A stretch of DNA of 43,529 nucleotides from Pantoea latae (GTDB lineage Bacteria; Pseudomonadota; Gammaproteobacteria; Enterobacterales; Enterobacteriaceae), in NCBI RefSeq assembly GCF_002077695.1, contig NZ_MWUE01000032.1, forward strand, positions 1 to 43,529. The letters run 5' to 3'. This document shows, in pieces, positions 1 through 7,501 of this stretch. The notes beneath the pieces are model-generated. The model did not search any database, was not told the origin of the DNA, and worked only from the letters and a program-made list of their open reading frames with translations. How positions within the stretch are numbered: the first letter of the stretch is position 1; each line of letters begins with the position of its first letter. Both the position numbers and the translations under genes were made by a program.

Positions 1-26
1 GGCATTTCGCAGCGCTGAACAGAGTG

Positions 27-175
27 AGTCTGCCAGGAGAGCCCGCAGGGATGCGGGCGAAAGGTGGGGCTGGAACAGGGATGTTCCATCCCCGCCGGTC
101 CGTCAGGCAGGCGAATGGCGTGAAGGTACCGCGTCAGCGGCGCGAGGACCGCCCGCCTCTGAGCGGCCCCAGACT
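27..175. repeat. Structured intergenic repeat-like element with GGGA-loop hairpins
   Basis: The stretch is bounded by short inverted arms, AGTCTG at 27-32 and CAGACT at 170-175. Inside are a perfect hairpin with arms GCCCGCA/TGCGGGC and loop GGGA (41-58), a second with arms TGGAACA/TGTTCCA and loop GGGA extended by GGGG/CCCC (66-93), and outer arms CGGTCC/GGACCG (96-101 and 146-151). No reading frame is apparent. The architecture resembles the palindromic element at 8596-8688, which also has two hairpins with GGGA-type loops. I infer a dispersed intergenic repeat; an RNA role is possible. Confidence 0.45.
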
Positions 176-210
176 GCGTTATCCCCCCATGCTTAACGGG
201 TAAGTATTAC

Positions 211-230
211 GCCTGATAAGGCGGCCTTTT
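211..230 (+). terminator. Possible terminator for a gene left of the window
   Basis: GCCTGATAAGGC at 211-222 is self-complementary (GCCT, loop GATA, AGGC) and is followed after four bases by TTTTT. It points rightward and would end a plus-strand transcript entering from the left; in E. coli glnB lies next to hmp, but its direction here cannot be seen. The stem is short. Confidence 0.35.
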
Positions 231-242
231 TCACACTCAGGG

Positions 243-1427
243 TTACAGCCCTTTATGCGGCCCAAACACTTCATAGTGAATGCGTGACGCCTCTACGCCC
301 GCGTCGCGCAGCTGACCGGCGACAAACTGCATAAAGCCCACCGGTCCGCACAGCCAGAACTGCGTGCGCGCATCCTGTAACCGCGCGGATTCGCTGGCCA
401 GATCCATGGTGCCTTCGGCATCGAAACGGCCTGCGTCAGCGGCTTCCGGCACGCGATACCAGACGCGCTTAGTGAAATCGCGCAGGCGAGCGCCGGTTTG
501 CGCCACTTCATCGGCAAAGGCGTGCTGCGCGCCGTTTTCCGTGGCGTGCAGCCAGGTTACCGGCGCGGCGTGCTGCTGCTCGGCAAGCGCGTGCAGCATC
601 GCCAGCGTCGGCGTGACGCCGACGCCCGCCGAAATCAGCGCCACTGGCGTATCGGTTGCGACATCCATAAAGACGTCGCCGTGCGGCGCGGTCAGCTCCA
701 GCACATCGCCCACCTGCGCCTTCTCATGCAGCCAGCCGGAAACGCTGCCCTGCGCGTCGCGCTTCACCGCGATACGGTAGGTTTTGCCGTTGCTGGTGTG
801 GGTCAGAGAGTACTGGCGGTTCTGCTGAAAGGCGAATTCCACAGGATGCAGCTGCACGGTGAGATACTGGCCTGGCTTAAACGGAGCGACAGGGCCGCCA
901 TCCACCGGCGTCAGGGTAAAGCTCTTAATCACCGCGCTCTGCGCCTCGATGGCGCTAATGCGGAAGGCGCGCGTGCCGCGCCAGCCGCCCTGCAGTTGTT
1001 CGGTTTCCTGATAAATCGCCTCTTCGCGCTGGATAAACACATCCGCCAGCACGCCATAGGCGCGTCCCCATGCCGCCAGCACTTCCTCGCCCGGATTCAG
1101 CAGCTCTTTAATCGTCGCCAGCAGGTTTTCGCCAACGATGGCGTACTGCTCTGGCTTAATTAGCAGACTGGTATGTTTCTGCGCGATTTTTTCTACCGCC
1201 GGCAGCAGCGCCGCCAGATTATCGAGATTCGCCCCGTAGGCGCAGATGGCGTTGAACAGCGCTTCGCGCTGATCGCCGTTGCGCTGGTTGTTCATATTGA
1301 ACACGTTTTTCAGTTCGGGATGCTGAGAGAGCATGCGGTCATAGAAGTGCGCGGTCAGTTTTGGCCCGACGGCTGCAACGGCGGGAAGGGTCGATTTCAC
1401 GGTAGCGATGGTTTGGGCGTCAAGCAT
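243..1427 (-). CDS. hmp: Flavohemoglobin, nitric oxide dioxygenase
   Basis: Hmp is a cytoplasmic protein that oxidises NO to nitrate with O2 and NAD(P)H, protecting the cell from nitrosative stress. The 394 residues show an N-terminal globin with B10 Tyr29 and proximal His85 (QKHTSLL), then an FAD domain with the RQYSLTH motif near residue 205, then an NAD domain with GVGVTPT and CGPVGFM. Length matches the E. coli protein closely. It is divergent from glyA, as in E. coli, and an NsrR-type operator sits between its promoter and start. Identification is very secure. Confidence 0.97.
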   Translation of the reverse strand: MLDAQTIATVKSTLPAVAAVGPKLTAHFYDRMLSQHPELKNVFNMNNQRNGDQREALFNAICAYGANLDNLAALLPAVEKIAQKHTSLLIKPEQYAIVGENLLATIKELLNPGEEVLAAWGRAYGVLADVFIQREEAIYQETEQLQGGWRGTRAFRISAIEAQSAVIKSFTLTPVDGGPVAPFKPGQYLTVQLHPVEFAFQQNRQYSLTHTSNGKTYRIAVKRDAQGSVSGWLHEKAQVGDVLELTAPHGDVFMDVATDTPVALISAGVGVTPTLAMLHALAEQQHAAPVTWLHATENGAQHAFADEVAQTGARLRDFTKRVWYRVPEAADAGRFDAEGTMDLASESARLQDARTQFWLCGPVGFMQFVAGQLRDAGVEASRIHYEVFGPHKGL

Positions 1428-1449
1428 GGGAAGATCCTCGGGTTACTTA

Positions 1450-1472
1450 AAGTTGTATTTTAAATGCATGTT
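1450..1472. promoter_or_regulatory. NsrR-type operator upstream of hmp
   Basis: This 23-bp dyad matches the enterobacterial NsrR consensus AANATGCATTT-N-AAATGCATNTT at all but two positions; the right half AAATGCAT is perfect. It overlaps the hmp -10 region, the expected place for repression that is lifted when NO damages the NsrR Fe-S cluster. Confidence 0.8.
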
Positions 1473-1497
1473 ATAATCGCGCATCAAAGCTTGTAAA
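1470..1497 (-). promoter_or_regulatory. hmp promoter
   Basis: On the minus strand TTTACA (1497-1492) and TATAAC (1475-1470) are separated by 16 bp, about 45 bp upstream of the hmp start. The -10 overlaps the NsrR-type dyad. Confidence 0.6.
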
Positions 1498-1630
1498 TAA
1501 CCCACAGGGAAATCAGGGGTTGCCGGTGGCAAGCTTTAGGTACAAATTGAAAAAATCTGCGTCACAACCTGAGGAAAAATCGTGGTAATGCCAGCAGGCG
1601 GAAAAGCGTAAAAAACCTTTGCCAGCGGCG

Positions 1631-1646
1631 AGCCAATCGTTTGCGT
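1631..1646 (+). promoter_or_regulatory. PurR-type operator upstream of glyA
   Basis: The 16-mer ends in CGTTTGCGT and fits the PurR consensus ACGCAAACGTTTTCGT best in its right half. It lies about 115 bp upstream of glyA, a gene known to belong to the PurR regulon in E. coli because serine hydroxymethyltransferase supplies one-carbon units for purines. Confidence 0.6.
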
Positions 1647-1680
1647 GCCAGGGCGAATTGGCGCTACCGTCCCCTGGCAA

Positions 1681-1731
1681 AACGGTTTACACTGTTGGCC
1701 TTTGCTCCTTAAGGGAGCCTAAACCGCCGTT
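1681..1731 (+). other. Nested inverted repeat in the glyA promoter/leader region
   Basis: AACGGTTTA (1681-1689) faces TAAACCG (1720-1726) and encloses an inner hairpin GCTCC-TTAAG-GGAGC (1704-1718). It lies 28 to 78 bp ahead of the glyA start. It could be a structured mRNA leader or a DNA dyad; I could not place a convincing -10 element for glyA. The rest of the 332-bp hmp-glyA gap holds only the operators listed. Confidence 0.35.
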
Positions 1732-1759
1732 AAAAAGTTAGCTGAGTCAGGAGATGCGG

Positions 1760-3013
1760 ATGTTAAAGCGTGAAATGAACATTGCCGATTATGATGCCGA
1801 GTTGTGGCAGGCGATGGAGCAAGAGAAAGTGCGTCAGGAAGAGCACATTGAACTGATTGCTTCTGAAAACTACACCAGCCCACGTGTAATGCAGGCGCAA
1901 GGTTCGCAGCTCACCAACAAATACGCGGAAGGGTATCCGGGGAAACGCTACTACGGCGGTTGTGAATATGTCGACATCGTTGAGCAGCTGGCTATCGATC
2001 GCGCTAAAGCGCTGTTCGGCGCCGATTTCGCCAACGTGCAGCCGCACTCCGGCTCACAGGCTAACTTCGCCGTCTACACCGCGCTGCTTCAGCCGGGCGA
2101 CACCATTCTCGGCATGAACCTGGCGCACGGCGGTCACCTGACTCACGGTTCGCCGGTCAACCTCTCCGGCAAGCTTTACAACGTTGTGCCTTACGGCATC
2201 GATGAGAGCGGTAAAATCGACTACAACGAACTGGCCGAACTGGCGAAAACCCATCAGCCGAAAATGATCGTCGGCGGCTTCTCAGCCTATTCCGGCGTCT
2301 GCGACTGGGCGAAAATGCGTGAAATCGCTGACAGCGTCGGCGCTTACCTGTTCGTCGATATGGCGCACGTAGCGGGCCTGGTCGCCGCTGACGTCTATCC
2401 GACGCCCGTGCCGCACGCGCACATCGTCACCTCGACCACCCATAAAACCCTGGCGGGTCCGCGCGGCGGCCTGATCCTGGCGAAAGGCGGCGACGAAGAC
2501 CTCTATAAGAAACTCAACTCTGCCGTCTTCCCGGGCGGGCAGGGCGGTCCGCTGATGCACGTTATCGCCGGTAAAGCGGTGGCGTTCAAAGAGGCGATGG
2601 AGCCGGAGTTCAAAACCTACCAGCAGCAGGTGGCGAAGAACGCCAAAGCGATGGTGGAAGTGCTGATCGAGCGCGGCTACGACATCGTCTCAGGCGGTAC
2701 CCATAACCACCTGTTCCTGATCGATCTGGTAAGCAAAAACCTGACCGGTAAAGAAGCGGATGCCGCGCTGGGCCGCGCCAATATCACCGTCAATAAAAAC
2801 AGCGTGCCGAACGACCCGAAAAGTCCGTTCGTCACCTCTGGCGTGCGTATCGGGACCCCTGCCGTAACCCGTCGCGGCTTTAAAGAGGCGGAGGTGCGCG
2901 AGCTGGCTGGCTGGATCGCTGACGTGCTGGACAACGTTAACAACGAAGCGACCATCGAACGCATCAAGCAGAAAGTGCTGGACGTCTGCGCACGTCTGCC
3001 GGTTTACGCCTGA
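1760..3013 (+). CDS. glyA: Serine hydroxymethyltransferase
   Basis: GlyA interconverts serine and glycine with tetrahydrofolate, the main source of one-carbon units. The protein is 417 residues, the E. coli length, and nearly collinear with it. The PLP lysine is Lys229 in THKTLAGPRGG. The start chosen is the ATG at 1760, not the in-frame ATG two codons upstream at 1754: the Shine-Dalgarno AGGAG at 1749-1753 is directly against the upstream ATG but six bases from the chosen one, and the resulting MLKREMNIADYD matches the E. coli N-terminus. It is transcribed alone, with a strong terminator behind it. Confidence 0.97.
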   Translation: MLKREMNIADYDAELWQAMEQEKVRQEEHIELIASENYTSPRVMQAQGSQLTNKYAEGYPGKRYYGGCEYVDIVEQLAIDRAKALFGADFANVQPHSGSQANFAVYTALLQPGDTILGMNLAHGGHLTHGSPVNLSGKLYNVVPYGIDESGKIDYNELAELAKTHQPKMIVGGFSAYSGVCDWAKMREIADSVGAYLFVDMAHVAGLVAADVYPTPVPHAHIVTSTTHKTLAGPRGGLILAKGGDEDLYKKLNSAVFPGGQGGPLMHVIAGKAVAFKEAMEPEFKTYQQQVAKNAKAMVEVLIERGYDIVSGGTHNHLFLIDLVSKNLTGKEADAALGRANITVNKNSVPNDPKSPFVTSGVRIGTPAVTRRGFKEAEVRELAGWIADVLDNVNNEATIERIKQKVLDVCARLPVYA

Positions 3014-3035
3014 GCATTTAGCGTGTGACCGCGAT

Positions 3036-3062
3036 AAAGGATGGCCTCGGCCATCCTTTTTT
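3036..3062 (+). terminator. glyA terminator
   Basis: Arms GGATGGCC and GGCCATCC with a short loop, followed by a run of T, 23 bp after the glyA stop codon. Confidence 0.85.
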
Positions 3063-3126
3063 ATTGCCGTTTTTAGGCTAAAGTAGCGCGCAATTCTCAT
3101 TATGGACGTTTACTGCGGGAGGCAGA

Positions 3127-4266
3127 ATGGCGATCGGCTCGGCAAAATGGCTCGGTCTCGGCTATTTCACTTACTTTTTTTGCTACGGCATCTATTTGCC
3201 TTTTTGGGGCGTCTGGCTAAAGGGCATTGGACTCGACGCGGAAAAAATCGGTCTGCTGCTCGGTTGCGGCATGGTGGCACGCTTTATGGGCAGCCTGCTG
3301 ATCGCATCGCAGGTCAAGCATCCGGCGCAGCTAATTACCGCGCTGCGGCTGCTGGCGCTGATGACCTGCCTGTTCGCCGCCGGCTACTGGGTCGGGCAGC
3401 AGTGGCTGTGGCTGCTGCTGGTGATGGTGGGCTTTAATCTCTTCTTCTCGCCGCTGGTGCCGCTCAGCGATGCGCTGGCCGCCACCTGGACGCAGCAGAT
3501 TGGACTGAAGTACGGCCCAGTGCGGCTGTGGGGCTCGCTGGCGTTCGTCATCAGCTCGGCGCTGACCGGGCTGCTGGTGAATCACTGGTCGTCGCAGGCG
3601 ATTCTGGCGCTGCTCTCCGTCGGCGTGCTGGCGATGCTGGGCGGCATGCTGTTGCCGCCGCTTACCCAACCGCAGGGGGAAGAGCGCCACGGCGCGGCCG
3701 GCGGCGGCTGGCGGGCGTGGCGCGATCTGCTGCGTGAAAACAGCGTATGGCGCTTTATGCTGTGCGTCACGCTGCTGCAGGGGGCACACGCCGCCTATTA
3801 CGGCTTCAGCGCCATCTGGTGGCAGCAGAGCGGCTACTCCTCTTCGGTGGTGGGCTATCTCTGGTCGCTTGGCGTAGTGGCGGAGATTGTGGTGTTCGCG
3901 CTGAGCAATCGCTTGTTCCGTCGCTGGCGCGCGCGCGACCTGCTGCTGCTCTCTGGCCTCTGCGCCCTGGTGCGCTGGTCGCTGCTGGGGGCAACAACGG
4001 CGCTGCCCTGGCTGATTGTGGGACAGATCCTGCACTGCGGCAGCTTTACCGTCTGCCATCTGGCGGCGATGCGCTTTATCGCCGCGCGCAGCGGACCAGA
4101 CGTGATTCGTCTGCAGTCGATCTACTCGGCGCTGGCGATGGGCGGCGGCATCGCGGTGATGACCATGATCTGCGGCGTGCTGTTTACTCCGCTGCAGGGC
4201 CACCTTTTCTGGCTGATGGCGCTGGTAGCGCTGCCGGCGCTCTTTTTGCGTCCGCGCGCGGCTTAA
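3127..4266 (+). CDS. hcaT: MFS transporter, 3-phenylpropionate permease family
   Basis: A 379-residue inner-membrane carrier with about twelve hydrophobic helices, the length of E. coli HcaT. It shares long stretches with it, such as LGYFTYFF near the N-terminus, GFNLFFSPLVPL, VRLWGS and QGAHAAYYGFSAI. HcaT is regarded as a proton-driven importer of 3-phenylpropionate. The hcaR and hcaEFCBD genes that use that substrate in E. coli are not next to it here, so the true substrate is open. GGGAGG lies five bases before the ATG. The stop codon overlaps that of csiE, which runs the other way. Confidence 0.85.
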   Translation: MAIGSAKWLGLGYFTYFFCYGIYLPFWGVWLKGIGLDAEKIGLLLGCGMVARFMGSLLIASQVKHPAQLITALRLLALMTCLFAAGYWVGQQWLWLLLVMVGFNLFFSPLVPLSDALAATWTQQIGLKYGPVRLWGSLAFVISSALTGLLVNHWSSQAILALLSVGVLAMLGGMLLPPLTQPQGEERHGAAGGGWRAWRDLLRENSVWRFMLCVTLLQGAHAAYYGFSAIWWQQSGYSSSVVGYLWSLGVVAEIVVFALSNRLFRRWRARDLLLLSGLCALVRWSLLGATTALPWLIVGQILHCGSFTVCHLAAMRFIAARSGPDVIRLQSIYSALAMGGGIAVMTMICGVLFTPLQGHLFWLMALVALPALFLRPRAA

Positions 4267-5531
4267 GCTTCCAGCAGCGCCCGAATACGCTGCTGCTGAT
4301 GTTCGCTCAGCGGCAGCTCGGCGTGGATCAGCGGCGGTGAATAGAGCGGCAGCGAGGTTGCGTAAGGGGAGATCACCAGCGCAATCTCGCGCGGCGCGCC
4401 GTCGCGCTGGAAGTCCGCCATATCCTGATACTTGATATTAATCGGCAGCAGGGAGATTTCGCGGATCTGCTGCTCTAGCTGCTGTTCAAGGCAGGGATCG
4501 TCGCCGGTCAGCAGCAGCACCTGCTTCTCCTGCAGCGCGCTCTCCTGCATCAGCCAGGCGCCGAAGATCACCGCAATCAGGCTCACCTCTTCCTGACTGA
4601 AGCGCAGATTGTAATGGGCCTCAAAATCAGTCAGCGCCTGCTGCGTGGTGCGCAGCAGGCGCGGATAAAGCTTCGTCACCTCCAGCGCCACGCTGTTATC
4701 AATGCCGATACCGAAATGAGAGCGGTCGAGTGCCTGCGCCAGATGAGTATAGAGCTGCTCTGTCAGTTCCTGAGGTTCGGCGAAGCGCAGCGCCGCAAGC
4801 TGTTCGAACGCGGCAATAAGCCGCTGCGTTGCCTGCATCAGACGCTGGCTGGCAGGATGATGCAGCGTATCGGGACCCGGCGCGTGGATCAGGCTGAACA
4901 GCAGCGTCCAGAAGTCCGCCTCGCTGATATGCGGCGCCAGATGGCAGCGCTTTTGCCAGTGAAGAATGACATCCATCGCCGCCTCGCGCTCATATTTTTC
5001 CTGTAGCCAGGCGAGCTGGCGCGCGTTGAACAGAGCGGGCTGGCGCTGCATCAGGCCGTACTTCATAAAGATTTGCAGAAACAGGCGATCGCGCGCGCTA
5101 AAGTCGCGCGACAGCTTCAGGCTGCAGTGCTGGATCAGCGCCTGGAGGTTGATCTCGTCGTAGAGCGCCTTCTCAATTTTCATCACCTTGAGCCGCTGCC
5201 GCAGCGGCGCGGCAAAATGGTCGCGTACGAAAGCTTCAGACAAGCGTAGCCCGCGCCGCAGCCAGTGCAGCAGGCAGAGTCGCCGATCCAGCTCGGTGCC
5301 GTGAATACGAAAGCTGCCGTCCACCATCTGGTGCAGTTCCAGCTGGTGATAGCGCTGTATCTCCTCCCCGACATCTTCGATATCCTGTCGGGCGACGGCA
5401 GCGTCAACCCCATTCAACTGACAGAGTTTTTCAAGCGTGAGCGCGGGCGTGGGAAGATATAACAGCAGCAGCAAATGGCAACGGCGCTGTGATCGGGTGA
5501 AGAGTGGTGCCGAAGAGGGAGCAGAACTCAT
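4263..5531 (-). CDS. csiE: CsiE, stationary-phase PRD-domain protein
   Basis: The 422 residues match E. coli CsiE (426) in length and place. The protein has an N-terminal winged-helix-like part, then regions resembling PTS regulation domains of antiterminator-type regulators (for example SEADFWTLLFSLI around residue 205 and SQEEVSLIAVIFGAW around residue 310). In E. coli csiE is induced in stationary phase by sigma-S and cAMP-CRP; its molecular role is not settled. It is convergent with hcaT, with a 4-nt overlap of stop codons, and no terminator is visible between them. Confidence 0.85.
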   Translation of the reverse strand: MSSAPSSAPLFTRSQRRCHLLLLLYLPTPALTLEKLCQLNGVDAAVARQDIEDVGEEIQRYHQLELHQMVDGSFRIHGTELDRRLCLLHWLRRGLRLSEAFVRDHFAAPLRQRLKVMKIEKALYDEINLQALIQHCSLKLSRDFSARDRLFLQIFMKYGLMQRQPALFNARQLAWLQEKYEREAAMDVILHWQKRCHLAPHISEADFWTLLFSLIHAPGPDTLHHPASQRLMQATQRLIAAFEQLAALRFAEPQELTEQLYTHLAQALDRSHFGIGIDNSVALEVTKLYPRLLRTTQQALTDFEAHYNLRFSQEEVSLIAVIFGAWLMQESALQEKQVLLLTGDDPCLEQQLEQQIREISLLPINIKYQDMADFQRDGAPREIALVISPYATSLPLYSPPLIHAELPLSEHQQQRIRALLEA

Positions 5532-5564
5532 CAGTCTAGATTCCAGCGGTCCGGTATTGCGCTA

Positions 5565-5636
5565 AGAATAGCCAATGGCGAAAAAGCCTGCGGCTCTGGT
5601 CTGGTTTTTTCTGCAATGCTTCAGCACGGGTCACAA
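5565..5636 (-). promoter_or_regulatory. Possible csiE promoter with CRP half-site
   Basis: On the minus strand, GGCTATTCTTAG carries a sigma-S-like -10 (TATTCT, 5570-5565) about 35 bp upstream of csiE. A TGTGA half-site (5635-5631) lies about 65 bp further upstream, with a poor second half. This fits the sigma-S/CRP control known in E. coli but is weak on sequence alone. Confidence 0.3.
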
Positions 5637-5666
5637 TTTTTTGTTACTTATATGCGCTTTCAACGA

Positions 5667-5689
5667 GGAATGTAACTTTATAACATTAT
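5667..5689. promoter_or_regulatory. Zur-like operator overlapping the DUF1007 start
   Basis: The core is a 17-bp dyad, ATGTAA-N5-TAACAT, with flanks that also fit the enterobacterial Zur box (GAAATGTTATA-N-TATAACATTTC); I count 17 of 22 consensus positions matching. It covers the ATG at 5688, so a bound repressor would block transcription or clearance. This suggests the two metal-related genes downstream respond to zinc. Confidence 0.55.
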
Positions 5690-6314
5690 GAGAGGCCTTC
5701 TTTTAACGCTACTGCTGCTGATGAGCGCGGCCAGCTCCGCCCATCCGCACAGCTTTATCGACATGAAAACCGAACTGCTTGCCGACGGCGAGAGATTTAC
5801 CGGACTGAAAATGAGCTGGACGATGGACGAAATTACCTCAGCCGACCTGCTTTATGACGCGGGCAACGCGAAGCCGGGCAGCGAGGCGTGGAAAAAGCTG
5901 GCGGCAGAGGTCATGGCGAACGTGCTAGGACAGCACTACTTTTCCGAGGTGTGGCACAACGGCCAGCGCGTCAAATTCCTTAATTTGCCGACCAGCTACG
6001 GCCTGTCGCGCAGCGGCAACAAAGCGGTGCTGGACTTTACCTTGCCGCTGGCGGAGCCACCCTTGTTAGCGGACCAGCACTTCGAGATCCTGACCTTCGA
6101 TCCCACCTATTTCGTCGATATGACCTATGAGAACGCCCGTGCGCTTAGCCTGTCGAAGGAACTCCAGGCGCGCTGTCAGCTTGCCCTGCAAACGCCGAAG
6201 CCGGACGATAACCTGAAGCAGTACGCGCTGTCGCTGGACAAAGCCGACGCGCCGCCCGAGCAGATGGACCTGGGGCGACAGTTCGCGCAAAAGGTGACGC
6301 TGACATGTCGCTAA
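5688..6314 (+). CDS. DUF1007 family periplasmic protein, metal-uptake partner
   Basis: 208 residues with a clear Sec signal peptide (MRGLLLTLLLLMSAASSA) that should release a mature protein starting HPHSF, a histidine-bearing N-terminus typical of DUF1007 (COG3683). Members of this family are usually encoded beside a NicO-type permease, as here, where the two genes overlap by 10 nt. The likely role is periplasmic binding or delivery of a divalent metal. There is no good Shine-Dalgarno before the ATG at 5688 (a GAGG is about 20 bases away), but the next Met would destroy the signal peptide. Function is inferred from family and context. Confidence 0.75.
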   Translation: MRGLLLTLLLLMSAASSAHPHSFIDMKTELLADGERFTGLKMSWTMDEITSADLLYDAGNAKPGSEAWKKLAAEVMANVLGQHYFSEVWHNGQRVKFLNLPTSYGLSRSGNKAVLDFTLPLAEPPLLADQHFEILTFDPTYFVDMTYENARALSLSKELQARCQLALQTPKPDDNLKQYALSLDKADAPPEQMDLGRQFAQKVTLTCR

Positions 6315-7288
6315 CGCTTTCCGCTTCCCGTGCGCGGCGCGTCTGGCCGCTAGCGCTGCTGGCCGTGGCGCTGGCGGGAGCCGCCTTCGCGCTGTGGCAG
6401 CACTGGCCGCAGATCCTGCTGCAAAGCGTTATCTGGCAGAAAGGGCTGCATCAGCAGATGACTCAGCTGCTGCAACAGGTCAAAACCGATCCCCGTCAGG
6501 CAGGCGCGATGCTGATGCTGTTCAGCCTGGCCTACGGCGTGCTGCATGCGCTGGGGCCGGGCCACGGCAAAGTGGTCATCACCACCTTTCTCGCGACGCA
6601 TCCGGCGCGTCTGACGACGACGCTAAGGCTGACGTTGCTGGCGTCGCTGCTGCAGGGCGCCGTGGCGATTGGGCTGGTGACGCTTATGCTGGTGATATTA
6701 CAAACCTCCTCGCGCCAGCTGCATCTGAGCAGCTACTGGCTGGAGAAGAGCAGTTATCTGCTGGTGATCGGGCTGGGTCTGTGGATCGGCGCGCGGGCAA
6801 TAAATAGCCTGTGGCGCCAGCGGCAGCCGCGCGCGCCGGTGACAATCCATCGTCTGCGCGCCGCGCATCAGCACGACGCGTACTGCGGCTGCGGGCATGC
6901 CCATGTGCCGAGCGCGCAGCAGGTTGCCGGCGCGGTCAGCGTCAAAACCCAGCTGCTGCTGGTGGCATCGATGGGGCTGCGTCCCTGTTCGGGCGCCATC
7001 ATGATGCTGCTCTTTTCGCGCGTTATCGGCGTCTACCTGTGGGGCGTGTTGTCGGCTGTGGCGATGGCGCTGGGCACGGCGCTGACCATTTCGGCTATCG
7101 GCCTGCTGGTGCAGCGTTCGCGGGCGCTGGCGCAGCGGCTGGGCGCAAACAGCGGCGCGGCTTCCACGGCGGCGCTGGCAATACCTCTGCTGGCGCTGGT
7201 CGGCAGCGCGCTGCTGATCGCGGCAGGCCTGGCGTTATGGCAGAGCGCCGCGCCCGGCATCGGCGGCGGCCTGCGCGCTTTCGCCTGA
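6305..7288 (+). CDS. NicO-family nickel/cobalt (divalent metal) permease
   Basis: 327 residues with an N-terminal membrane segment (about 13-32) and further helices. Signature motifs of the NicO/RcnA family (COG2215) are visible: HALGPGHGK near residue 80 and GLRPCSGA near residue 223. Between them a soluble loop holds a His/Cys cluster (HQHDAYCGCGHAH, about 187-199) likely to bind metal. The family moves Ni, Co or Zn; direction and metal cannot be read from sequence. Coupling to DUF1007 and the Zur-like box favour zinc uptake, but a Ni/Co role is possible. Confidence 0.8.
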   Translation: MSLTLSASRARRVWPLALLAVALAGAAFALWQHWPQILLQSVIWQKGLHQQMTQLLQQVKTDPRQAGAMLMLFSLAYGVLHALGPGHGKVVITTFLATHPARLTTTLRLTLLASLLQGAVAIGLVTLMLVILQTSSRQLHLSSYWLEKSSYLLVIGLGLWIGARAINSLWRQRQPRAPVTIHRLRAAHQHDAYCGCGHAHVPSAQQVAGAVSVKTQLLLVASMGLRPCSGAIMMLLFSRVIGVYLWGVLSAVAMALGTALTISAIGLLVQRSRALAQRLGANSGAASTAALAIPLLALVGSALLIAAGLALWQSAAPGIGGGLRAFA

Positions 7289-7501
7289 ACGATATAGCAA
7301 GCGAAGCAGATAAAGTATTATTTTTTGCCTTTGCTTTATCGCGCTTTGCTTATCGCATGCTTTGCGCTGCGCTAATCGCACTATATTGCTGCGGATGGTG
7401 GTGAAAATAGTTTTCTCGTCTACGCTAAATAACACAACCGGATGTTATGTCCCTTTAATAATATTGATTATTTAACGTTGTCTGTTGCGAGGAGAACTAC
7501 C

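Noticed and set aside
3331..4203. 290-codon minus-strand frame inside hcaT
   Set aside because: Dominated by Gln, Arg and His runs arising from the complement of Leu/Trp-rich membrane helices; hcaT is clearly the real gene.
7289..7501. Terminator for the NicO gene and promoter of the next gene
   Set aside because: There are partial dyads around GATAAAG/CTTTATC and AT-rich hexamers, but none is good enough to call.
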